Assembly (NCBI GenBank): GCA_946478635.1
Contig: CAMLCX010000211.1
Location: forward strand, 1 to 7,903
Source of the DNA: an uncultured Pseudomonadota bacterium
Lineage (GTDB): Bacteria > Desulfobacterota_B > Binatia > UBA9968
Direction: 5' to 3'
DNA length: 7,903 nt
Shown: in pieces, positions 1 to 6,500 of the stretch
Numbering within the stretch: position 1 is the stretch's first letter
Layout: each line of letters starts with the position of its first letter
Made by a program: the position numbers and the translations under genes
The notes under the pieces: model-generated
Told to the model about the DNA's origin: nothing
What the model saw: the letters and a program-made list of their open reading frames with translations, nothing else
The model's database searches: none

Positions 1-61
1 ACGATTGCGGCTTTGTTGGCCGCCGGGGTGTTTCTGCCGAATCGGCTATCGAGCGCGCGCA

Positions 62-1105
62 TTAGGCGATCTCCAACTCATCGATCTTCCGGTAAAGCGA
101 AGAGAGACTGATATCCAGGAGCTTGGCCGCCTCTCGTTTGTCGTGACTGGTTTGCTCGAGAGCACTCAGGATATGCCGCTTCTCGAACTGCCTTTGGGCA
201 TCCCTGAGATTAAATGTAAATGCGGCGGGATGACCGTCGCTGCTGGCGATAATTGCCCGCGGTAAGTCTTGCACGGTGATCCGCTCCCCTTCGGCGAGGA
301 TCATCGTGTGCTCTATCACGTTGTCGAGCTCGCGCACGTTACCTTTCCACGGCAGCGCCATCAGCACGCGCATCGCTTCCTCTTGTATTCCCACGAATTG
401 TTTTTTCAACTCCGGGTTGTGGCGTTTAATGAAATAATCAACCAAAAGCGGGATGTCCTCGGGACGTTCCCTCAACGGCGCAATATGAATCTCCATGATG
501 TTGAGCCGGTAGAACAAATCTTCCCGGAAATGCCCGGCCTCGACTTCCTTTTTCAGGTTTCGATTGGTTGCCGCGAGCACTCGGACGTCAACATGACGCG
601 GCGTCGTGCTGCCGATGGGCAAGATTTCTTTCGCTTCCAGCACACGCAGCAGCTTAACCTGAAGATGTTGCGGAATTTCGCCGATCTCGTCGAGAAAGAG
701 GGTTCCGCCCCGGGCCTTTTCGAATAATCCCTCCTGATTGGCGAAGGCTCCAGTGAATGAGCCTTTGATGTGGCCGAACAGCAGGCTCTCCAACAATGTT
801 TCGGGGAGAGCGCCGCAATTTACCGGCAAGAACAATTGATCGTTACGATCGCTATGGGCGTGAAGCGCCAGCGCGACCAGCTCCTTGCCGGTGCCGCTAT
901 CGCCGGTAATGAGAACGGTCGCCTGGGTATTGGCGACCTTTTTAACCATCTCCAGAACATCGCCCAGGGCTTTACTCTTGCCAATAATATTGTCGAAATG
1001 AAAATCCATGAGCCGTAACGACGTGTCGCCGAAGAAGCTCGCCGTAAAGTGGTATCGCGCAACGTCGGGAAGAGCGAGACGCTCGACCAGTCCGGCGCGT
1101 CGCAC
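62..1105 (-). CDS. sigma-54-dependent transcriptional activator (AAA+ plus Fis-type HTH, no receiver domain)
   Basis: This is a bacterial enhancer-binding protein that would use ATP to open promoters held by sigma-54 RNA polymerase. Numbered from the GTG at 1105 (347 aa), the AAA+ core shows Walker A GDSGTGKE at 68-75, the sigma-54 contact loop as GSFTGA at 115-120 (usual form GAFTGA), Walker B GGTLFLDE at 133-140, sensor I around 175-181, the arginine-finger region FREDLFYRL at 193-201 and sensor II GNVREL at 255-260. A Fis-family helix-turn-helix occupies about 309-345. There is no receiver, GAF or PAS domain: only ~36 residues precede the core, so the layout is PspF-like. The start is uncertain: GTG 1105 follows an in-frame stop closely and has its GGAGG only 1 nt away, while ATG 1009 (315 aa, beginning MDFHFDNIIG) also leaves the core whole. 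It lies 13 nt after the ferritin-like gene and probably shares its transcript. Function class is certain; the target promoters are inferred. Confidence 0.95.
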   Translation of the reverse strand: MRRAGLVERLALPDVARYHFTASFFGDTSLRLMDFHFDNIIGKSKALGDVLEMVKKVANTQATVLITGDSGTGKELVALALHAHSDRNDQLFLPVNCGALPETLLESLLFGHIKGSFTGAFANQEGLFEKARGGTLFLDEIGEIPQHLQVKLLRVLEAKEILPIGSTTPRHVDVRVLAATNRNLKKEVEAGHFREDLFYRLNIMEIHIAPLRERPEDIPLLVDYFIKRHNPELKKQFVGIQEEAMRVLMALPWKGNVRELDNVIEHTMILAEGERITVQDLPRAIIASSDGHPAAFTFNLRDAQRQFEKRHILSALEQTSHDKREAAKLLDISLSSLYRKIDELEIA

Positions 1106-1118
1106 CCCTCCAGCCTAT

Positions 1119-1622
1119 TCATGCATCCTTTAGACTCTCCTTGAGAAACTGCAGTAGCTCCACGTGTTTTTCCGAATCTCGGATCATGCCGTCGAGAAGC
1201 ACCTTGAATAAGCCGTGGTAATAACCGCTGCTCTCTTTCACCAGTATCTTGTATTCCCGTATTCCCTCTCTCTCCAAGTCGATGAACTGCTCGGTAGCTT
1301 CGCGCAGCTTGCCGTTCATGGCCGAAGGTTCGCCGCCCTCAAGACTGTCGGCAGGCTTGGTCCATGTGAGGCTGCCCTTTAACGTCGACACCATGGCGTG
1401 CATCACCGCCCGGTGTTTTTCTTCGTCCGAAACGATCATCTGCATCAGGAAGCGGGTGAGCGGGCTCGGCATGTGCGCCATGGTCTGTTTGTAAAACTCC
1501 AGGGCGCGGTCTTCCTTGGCTTCGTGCGCTTCGAACTCGTTAAGCAGTTTCTCGATGGGCGAAATTCCCCCTTGAGCGGGTATTTGCCCGAACAGGGCAC
1601 TTGCATCTGCGAAATCTTCCAT
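1119..1622 (-). CDS. ferritin-like (rubrerythrin-type four-helix) protein
   Basis: A 167-aa soluble, mostly helical protein with no signal peptide. It shows two repeated helix pairs typical of the ferritin-like superfamily: helix 1 about 24-47 with E31, E34 and E37; helix 2 with DEEKH at 66-70, giving an E67-x-x-H70 pair; helix 3 about 105-130 with E117, E119 and E123; helix 4 with DSEKH at 149-153. In diiron members, helices 2 and 4 each carry ExxH; here helix 4 has S150 where that Glu would be, so the metal site is either asymmetric or uses D149. No C-terminal rubredoxin domain is present. Iron or peroxide handling is the family's usual theme, but I cannot assign a reaction. The start is supported by AAGGAG (1631-1636) 8 nt before ATG 1622. 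A -24/-12 promoter lies upstream and the sigma-54 activator gene follows, so the two look like one operon. Confidence 0.8.
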   Translation of the reverse strand: MEDFADASALFGQIPAQGGISPIEKLLNEFEAHEAKEDRALEFYKQTMAHMPSPLTRFLMQMIVSDEEKHRAVMHAMVSTLKGSLTWTKPADSLEGGEPSAMNGKLREATEQFIDLEREGIREYKILVKESSGYYHGLFKVLLDGMIRDSEKHVELLQFLKESLKDA

Positions 1623-1684
1623 AACGTTATCTCCTTTTTATTCTCTCTATTGATTTGGATGGTTTCACTGCGACTGCTTTAAGC

Positions 1685-1699
1685 GCAAAGCACATGCCA
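1685..1699 (-). promoter_or_regulatory. sigma-54 (-24/-12) promoter of the ferritin-like/activator operon
   Basis: On the minus strand the sequence reads TGGCATG, four bases, then TTGC, with the invariant GG and GC separated by 10 bp as in the sigma-54 consensus (TGGCACG-N4-TTGC). Only one position of the -24 box departs, by an allowed pyrimidine change. Transcription would begin near 1673, leaving about 50 nt before the ATG at 1622, with the ribosome binding site inside it. The operon it would drive encodes a sigma-54 activator, implying feedback. Confidence 0.75.
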
Positions 1700-1779
1700 C
1701 CATAGAAAAGTCCAAATGGGCGCGATCCCAGGAGAGACAATCGGTCTTCTTCCTAGTTGTGAGAATAATTTTTATTGTC

Positions 1780-1795
1780 TTCGCAACCGTGCGAA
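1780..1795. repeat. inverted repeat, candidate activator-binding site upstream of the -24/-12 promoter
   Basis: TTCGCA and TGCGAA form perfect 6-bp arms around the 4-base centre ACCG. The site sits about 80 bp upstream of the -24 box at 1699, a normal distance for an enhancer of a Fis-type HTH activator. A second, imperfect AT-rich symmetry overlaps it at 1757-1786. The binding role is inferred from position only, and the arms do not match the repeat at 2639-2661. Confidence 0.3.
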
Positions 1796-1813
1796 TGGAA
1801 TTTCGGGCGGACA

Positions 1814-2026
1814 CACACGGCCTTCCCTGTAAGCGAGAAACAGCTGCGCGCGGAAGTGTGGGTTGCTAAAGCTAAACAAGTGGAAATTGCCGACAAGTGT
1901 ATTTGCGGCCGCCGCTTCGCCCATCTATCCGGATTTCGTCGAGGCGGAGAATTCGACCGGTTTTCATGCATCTCAGAAAGCGGCACGAATCCCGTTGAAT
2001 CGATCGACGCTTCGCGTACGGGGTAA
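1814..2026 (+). pseudogene. decayed C-terminal remnant of cytochrome c nitrite reductase (NrfA/cytochrome c552 family)
   Basis: No intact frame exists here, but two frames together read like the NrfA C-terminus. In the frame ending at the TAA at 2024-2026, codons from 1829 give VSEKQLRAEVWVAKAK, resembling the helix after the last heme motif of NrfA. The five codons before it (1814-1828) read HTAFP, where CxxCH would be expected. From 1932 the next frame gives DFVEAENSTGFHASQKAARI, like the family's conserved (W)DF-x-AENSTGFH-P-Q-A-R-I stretch. From about 1994 the first frame resumes with VESIDASRTG, like the terminal ESIDxAR helix. That needs two compensating frame changes (about 1900-1930 and about 1990), and the gap between the blocks is some 25-30 residues shorter than I remember for NrfA. 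I see no start, signal or other heme motifs. The recognition is from memory of the family. It occupies most of the otherwise gene-free 1623-2083 stretch; beyond it and the promoter elements I see nothing there. Confidence 0.5.
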
Positions 2027-2083
2027 ATCGCTTTGCGCGGGAAACGCCGAGAGAGTGCTGCAGTCAGCGCTGTGGCCGCACGA

Positions 2084-2530
2084 TCAGCTGTTTGCCTGCG
2101 GTCGAATCGACAATACCGGGCAACCGGCTCGGGCGACGACCTTGGCCGTGACGCTGCCCAGCATGACCTGCTCGATTCCCGTGCGCCCGTGGGTCGACAT
2201 GGCAATCAAATCGGCGTTCGCCTCTTGGGCTTTCCTGACAATCTTGTCGTAAGGTATGCCTGTCTCCACCAGCTCGGTAATTTTCACTTTGCCGATCCAA
2301 TCGGCGAAATTTTCTTCGACAAACTTACGCAGCAGTTCCTTTCGGCGCGGCAAGAGTACGGCTGCGGGATTCAACCGATCATCGCCGAACCAATCGCCGT
2401 GTTCGCTAACTACATGGTAAACAATCACCTCGGCATTTCGTTCTGAGCCGACCTCCAGAGCGTAGCGGACCGCCGTCCGCGAAAGTTCAGAAAGATCCGT
2501 CGGCGCAAGGATTCTCTTCATTGGAGTCAC
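2084..2530 (-). CDS. universal stress protein (UspA family, single domain)
   Basis: A 148-aa cytoplasmic Usp domain of normal length. It opens with the typical first strand KRILAPTDLSELS, with the Asp of the nucleotide pocket, and ends with the family signature THGRTG, six residues, GSVTAKVV, followed by the strand CPVLSIRP. In the ATP-binding motif G-2x-G-9x-G(S/T) the first Gly is Ser here and the rest matches, so nucleotide binding is plausible but unproven. I chose GTG 2530 because AAGGAGG (2536-2542) lies 5 nt before it; the in-frame ATG at 2521 would be 14 nt away, and an upstream ATG at 2563 would lie before the expected transcription start. It has its own -24/-12 promoter and is divergent from the CBS gene. 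Usp proteins typically rise in starvation, low oxygen or energy stress. Confidence 0.93.
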   Translation of the reverse strand: MTPMKRILAPTDLSELSRTAVRYALEVGSERNAEVIVYHVVSEHGDWFGDDRLNPAAVLLPRRKELLRKFVEENFADWIGKVKITELVETGIPYDKIVRKAQEANADLIAMSTHGRTGIEQVMLGSVTAKVVARAGCPVLSIRPQANS

Positions 2531-2559
2531 GAAAACCTCCTTTTTCAGCAAGAAATCGA

Positions 2560-2574
2560 GCAAAAGATATGCCC
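2560..2574 (-). promoter_or_regulatory. sigma-54 (-24/-12) promoter of the universal stress gene
   Basis: On the minus strand the sequence reads GGGCATA, TCTT, TTGC followed by T. GG and GC keep the 10-bp spacing, the -12 box is perfect, and the -24 box departs at its first base and last base. The predicted start near 2548 leaves an 18-nt leader that just contains the AAGGAGG ribosome site, which fits the GTG start. Confidence 0.6.
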
Positions 2575-2638
2575 TGGATTTTACGGCCCGCCTGGACGCG
2601 AACTACAATTGTTTTTGCCGGCCCGCTTCTCACATGCG

Positions 2639-2661
2639 GGGAATTAGAGCGACGAATTCCC
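2639..2661. repeat. perfect inverted repeat between divergent -24/-12 promoters, candidate enhancer
   Basis: GGGAATT and AATTCCC are perfect 7-bp arms with a 9-base spacer. The repeat lies 64 bp from the left promoter's -24 box (2574) and 74 bp from the right one's (2736), a position from which one bound activator could serve both. It is not followed by a T-run on either strand, so it does not resemble a terminator. Binding by the activator at 62-1105 is inference. Confidence 0.4.
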
Positions 2662-2735
2662 ATTGTTGCCAATAAAGTTACGGCGCAAGGCCGGCTCGAC
2701 CGGGGAATATTTCGAGGATAACCCCGGGCTCGGGT

Positions 2736-2751
2736 TGGCACGGACAGTGCA
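2736..2751 (+). promoter_or_regulatory. sigma-54 (-24/-12) promoter of the CBS/ATPase gene cluster
   Basis: The plus strand reads TGGCACG, GACA, GTGCA. The -24 box is a perfect match and GG-N10-GC spacing holds; the -12 box has G in place of the first T of TTGCA. The expected start near 2762 gives a leader of about 70 nt before ATG 2832. If no terminator acts after the CBS gene, it would also transcribe the small membrane gene, the ATPase and the deacetylase-like gene. Confidence 0.7.
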
Positions 2752-2831
2752 CAAACTCCTGATGGAGCGTCAAGTTACCAGCGACGCGTTTAGTCGTGGG
2801 AGCGATAAGGCGGGAGAGGAGGAACGGGCTT

Positions 2832-3254
2832 ATGAAGAATGGCAGGAAGGGAATCGTGCGCGAAATCATGATGGGGTCTCCGGTAACGTTAGCTCCGAAC
2901 GATACGTTGGACTTGGCCAACGACGTGATTTCCCTTGGGCGCATTCGTCATATTCCGGTGATCGACGGCGGCAAATTGGTGGGTTTGCTCAGCGAACGCG
3001 ATTTGATCGGCGCGGCGGCGACTCGGATTTTTGGCCTCAAGCAGAAAACCCGATCGGCGCTGCTGAAGAGCGAGCTGGTCAGGAACGTCATGAAGAAACG
3101 AATTGTAATCGTGGCGCCCGACACATCGATCAAGGAGGCGGCCCGCTTGATGGCAGAGAAAAAGATCGGTTGTGTGCCGGTCATGAGTAACGGAAGATTG
3201 GTGGGTTTGGTCACCACAACCAACATCCTGCGCTATCTGGAGTCGATCGCGTGA
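2832..3254 (+). CDS. CBS-domain pair protein
   Basis: A 140-aa soluble protein made almost wholly of two CBS domains (a Bateman module). The first runs about 8-62, with the strand-turn pattern HIPVIDGGKLVGLLSERDL (40-58); the second about 82-138, with VPVMSNGRLVGLVTTTNIL (115-133). Such modules usually bind adenosine nucleotides (AMP, ATP, S-adenosylmethionine) and act as energy or ionic-strength sensors, but no attached effector domain is present, so it would act in trans or by oligomerising. The Ser/Thr-Arg-Asp-type nucleotide residues appear as SERDL in the first domain; the second has TTTNIL, lacking the Asp. I chose ATG 2832 because AGGAGG (2817-2822) sits 9 nt upstream; a frame extension to 2796 lacks support. 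It follows a -24/-12 promoter and precedes the pump genes, which suggests, without proving, a link to their control. Confidence 0.92.
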   Translation: MKNGRKGIVREIMMGSPVTLAPNDTLDLANDVISLGRIRHIPVIDGGKLVGLLSERDLIGAAATRIFGLKQKTRSALLKSELVRNVMKKRIVIVAPDTSIKEAARLMAEKKIGCVPVMSNGRLVGLVTTTNILRYLESIA

Positions 3255-3289
3255 TCCGCCGGTCGCTATCCGTCGCGATGGATTTCTAA

Positions 3290-3547
3290 ATGCTCTATCG
3301 GGAGCGAAGCCATGCGGACGGCGCGAAGCCGTCCGCGTACGTCGTCGCCGCGTGCCTCACAAAGCTGTCCAAGCACCTGGCCCTCATTGCGTGCTTCATG
3401 ATCATCGGCGCAACATCGGGTCGAGTGGCTGCCAGCGAAACGGCAATTTTTCTCACCGTCGCCGCCGCCGCCCTAACCCATTCCTTCGGCCGCGTTCTTG
3501 GTCGCCGCCGGCCGCCTGTCGCACGCTCTTCGTGGCGCGGACCATGA
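3290..3547 (+). CDS. small two-helix membrane protein coupled to the ATPase
   Basis: An 85-aa frame of unknown family. Two hydrophobic segments, about 28-44 (LALIACFMIIGATSG) and 51-66 (TAIFLTVAAAALTH), are joined by a short polar link and followed by a basic tail GRVLGRRR. Its TGA overlaps the ATPase start as ATGA (3544-3547), and the ATPase has no ribosome binding site of its own, so translation coupling would explain how the pump is made; that is the best evidence this frame is real. ATG 3290 directly follows a stop codon and has only a weak purine stretch before it, and a strong hairpin (3314-3336) covers codons 9-16, so its start may be tuned or different. It could be a small pump-associated subunit in the manner of KdpF, but there is no sequence match to support that. 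It may also be fortuitous. Confidence 0.5.
   Translation: MLYRERSHADGAKPSAYVVAACLTKLSKHLALIACFMIIGATSGRVAASETAIFLTVAAAALTHSFGRVLGRRRPPVARSSWRGP
3314..3336 (+). repeat. strong GC-rich hairpin near the start of the small membrane gene
   Basis: GCGGACGGC and GCCGTCCGC form a perfect 9-bp stem around a GCGAA loop, 60 bases after the CBS stop. No T-run follows, so it is not a classical intrinsic terminator. As RNA it could stabilise the CBS message end, cause attenuation, or hide the region after the AUG at 3290. The stem is seen directly; any function is inferred. Confidence 0.45.
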
Positions 3548-6500
3548 TCGCCGAACGTCTCGACGCGGAAAAAATCGTTTTTGGGCTCAAGGGCGGCCTG
3601 GCGAAAGTCATCGACGACCTTTGTGCTCGATCATCTGTTACTGGTCTCGCAGATCATTTCCGCTCGCAAAAACCAGACGAAAATGAGCGCTATAGCTACA
3701 TCGGCGACGGCATCGCGGTGCCCCATGTGCGCATCGACCATCTTGCCGCGCCGGAATTGATCCTTGGGCTTTCCCCTGAAGGCCTTTCCTTAAATAAACA
3801 CAAGATCCACATCGTCTTACTTCTTGCCACGCCGGCGGAGCAGCCGCCGCAACACCTACAGCTCTTGCAGCGCATCGGCTCACTGCTACCGGCGATCCGC
3901 GATGAACTTCTGACGCAGCGCGATGCAAACCGGGTACTCCAACTCATTGCCCGCGCCGAGCAGCGGTCGGCTTTGCCGACCTATTTGAATCTCACCCAGG
4001 AGCAGATCGGCTTCGAGCTCCAAAGCGACCTCACCAATGGGCTGACGTCTGCTGAATGTCAACAACGTTTACGCCGCTACGGGCCCAATGTGTTGCAACG
4101 CTCGCGCGCTGATCCCTGGCAGCTCAAGCTGCTGCGCAACCTCTTCAGCTTCTTTGCGATCTTGCTTTGGATCGCGGCCTTGCTCTGTTTCATTCCCGGC
4201 GTCGATCTGCCGCAACTGGGAATCGCCATCCTGACCGTGATTCTGCTGAACGGCCTTTTCGCCTTTCTACAAGAATACAAGTCCGACCGCGCTCTCGAGA
4301 TCTTGCAGCAGCTCATCACCCAGCGCTGCCAGGTCATCCGCGACGGAAATCTGCAGGAATGCAACGCCAGCCAGCTCGTTCCCGGCGATATCATCGTGGT
4401 CGAAGAAGGCGATCTCGTCCCCGCGGACGCGCGTTTATTGGAAGCTTTCGAAGTTGAGGTCGACAATTCTTCGCTGACCGGTGAATCCACGCCGGCACGG
4501 CGCTACAAATCGGACCAACCGATCCTCATCTCGGGCAAGTTTCTTTGGATCGAGCTGCCCAATATCCTATTCGCCGGCACATCCTTGCTGCGGGGCCGGG
4601 CTCGCGCCATGGTTTTTGGCACCGGCATGAACTCGGAGATCGGCAAGATCGCCGGCTTGACCCAAAAGATTCGACCGGAGCCGAGCCCGCTTCAAAAGCA
4701 ATTGCGCGGCACCGTTTACGCTATCGCGGCGCTCGCCGGCAGCCTGGGTTTAAGTTTTCTGCTCCTCGGCTGGTTAGTCGCCGGACTGACGTTTCTCGAA
4801 GCTTTTGTATTCTTCATCGGCCTTTTCGTCGCCAACGTGCCCGAAGGTCTACTCCCGACAGTGACCTTGTCACTGGCGATGGGCGTGCAACGCATGGCCA
4901 AGCGCCACGCGCTGGTGAAGAACTTGCCTTCGGTCGAGACCCTCGGGTGCACCACCGTGATCTGCTGCGACAAGACCGGTACGCTGACGCAAAATCTCAT
5001 GATGGCCACCGAGATCGCCGTCGACGACAAGATCGTGCAAGTTTCGGGCGTCGGCTATCGGCCCCAAGGAGAATTTAACCTAGCGGCAAAAAAGTTATCC
5101 CTGGATGCAATTTCGCACTGGCCGACGCTGCGCCGGTTGATCGAATGCGCCTTTACCTGCAATAACGCCCGCCTCGATAAAAGCGGCGCGGATTACCTCG
5201 TCATCGGCGATCCCACCGAAGGCGCGCTGGTTTGCCTGGCCGAAAAGGCTGGCCTGCGCGGCGTTCATCAACGCCTGCACCTAAATCCCTTCGAGTCGAT
5301 TCGCAAACGGATGAGCGTGGTCGTCAAATCGCCGCCGCAAAGCGAACCGACGATCTATGTAAAAGGCGCGCCGGTCGAGACCCTCCAGCAATGCGACCGC
5401 TTCTGTTCGAACGGCGAAATTCGGCCGCTGACAACGGCTGACCGACAGCGCATCCTTGAGGTGAACGACGCCATGGCAAAACGCGGCTTGCGCGTGCTCG
5501 CGTTCGCCTACCGAGACGGAGCGGATTTAAACGGTGCACCGTTCACGACCGCGGATATCGAGATCCATCTAATCTACCTCGGCCTGGTAGCGTTGTCCGA
5601 TCCCGTGCGCCCCGAGGTACCGGCGGCGATCCACGCCTGCCACACCGCGGGCATCCGGGTCATCATGGTCACCGGCGATTACGCGCTCACGGCCGCCAGC
5701 ATCGGCCGCCAAATCGGACTCGGACAGAACGGACCGCTCCAATCATTTACCGGAGTGGAAATTTCCGAGTGGGACGACCAGCGATTACGAGAGGTCTTGG
5801 AAAAACACGAAACCATCTTCGCCCGCGTCGCTCCGGAGCATAAATTGCGGATCGTTTCGTTGTTGAAGCAGATGGGTGAGATTGTCGCGGTCACCGGTGA
5901 CGGCGTCAATGACGCCCCCGCTTTGAAAAAAGCCGATATCGGCATTGCCATGGGCGTGCGCGGCAACGATGTCGCCAAAGAGGCGTCGCACATGATTTTG
6001 ACCGACGACAACTTCAGCTCCATCGTCGCCGCCATCGAAGAAGGCCGTGCTATCTTCGATAACATCAAACGCTTTGCCGCTTACGTGTTAAACAGCAATC
6101 CACAGGAGATGTACCCTTACATCTTTTGGGTCCTCTTTCCCGGGACGCCGCTCGCGATGACGGTCATGGGCGTTTTGGCCGTCGATGTGGGCACGGACCT
6201 CATTCCGGCCATGGGCTTGGGTATCGAGCCTCCGGAAAAAGGAATAATGGAGCGACCGCCCCGGCGGCGCGATGAGAAGATTCTCTCACTGGGGTTTATC
6301 CTCCGCTCTTACTTCGTGCAGGGCAGTCTCTTGGCGTTTAGCTGTTACGCCACTTACTATTATATGGGCTGGGTGCTCGGCGCCTGGCAGCCCGGCGAGA
6401 GTCTCGCTGCCATGCCATCATCTCCCGGCGGGCTCAAGTTTGGTGAAGCGTCATCGGCTTATCTGCAAACCTTAACTGCGTACTTTTTCCCCACCGTAAC

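Larger units (their letters stand above)
2531..2831. other. divergent control region between the stress protein and the CBS gene
   Basis: This 301-bp gap contains no credible gene. It holds outward-facing -24/-12 promoters at 2560-2574 (left) and 2736-2751 (right), a perfect inverted repeat at 2639-2661 about midway, and both genes' ribosome binding sites. A short AACCC/GGGTT symmetry (2720-2736) abuts the right-hand -24 box. Short open frames across it overlap these elements and resemble no protein I know. Confidence 0.7.

Noticed and set aside
1..111. Plus-strand open frame from the left edge to a TGA at 109-111, with a hydrophobic then basic run (IAALLAAGVFLPNRL...), possibly the tail of a membrane protein
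   Set aside because: Only 36 codons are visible, it would overlap the activator's HTH coding end by 50 bp, and nothing else supports it; it cannot be excluded without the upstream sequence.
820..1122. Minus-strand frame from the ATG that overlaps the ferritin-like stop (ATGA)
   Set aside because: Its translation is low-complexity and lies across the strongly conserved AAA+ coding region in another frame, so it is a shadow; the ATGA is kept only as a note on the activator's start.
2065..2072. CAGCGCTG palindrome near the stress-protein stop as a terminator
   Set aside because: Too short, no loop and no following T-run on the minus strand.
1753..2205. 150-aa minus-strand frame across the gap and the stress-protein 3' end
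   Set aside because: Arg/Ser/Pro-rich, no recognisable motifs, overlaps the Usp gene in another frame and the opposite strand of the NrfA-like remnant.
2663..3190. 175-aa plus-strand frame overlapping the CBS gene
   Set aside because: Arg/Gly/Glu-rich translation typical of an out-of-frame read; the CBS frame has clear domains and a ribosome site.
3352..3543. A 64-residue N-terminal extension of the ATPase from a GTG at 3352
   Set aside because: The extension is Arg- and Pro-rich with no domain character, mirrors the overlapping small membrane frame, and the EIIA domain begins cleanly at ATG 3544 with an ATGA overlap.
4545..5078. Long alternative frames inside the ATPase (also 4077-4490, 3638-3928, 5679-6068)
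   Set aside because: The pump frame has continuous conserved motifs throughout; these are high-GC shadows.
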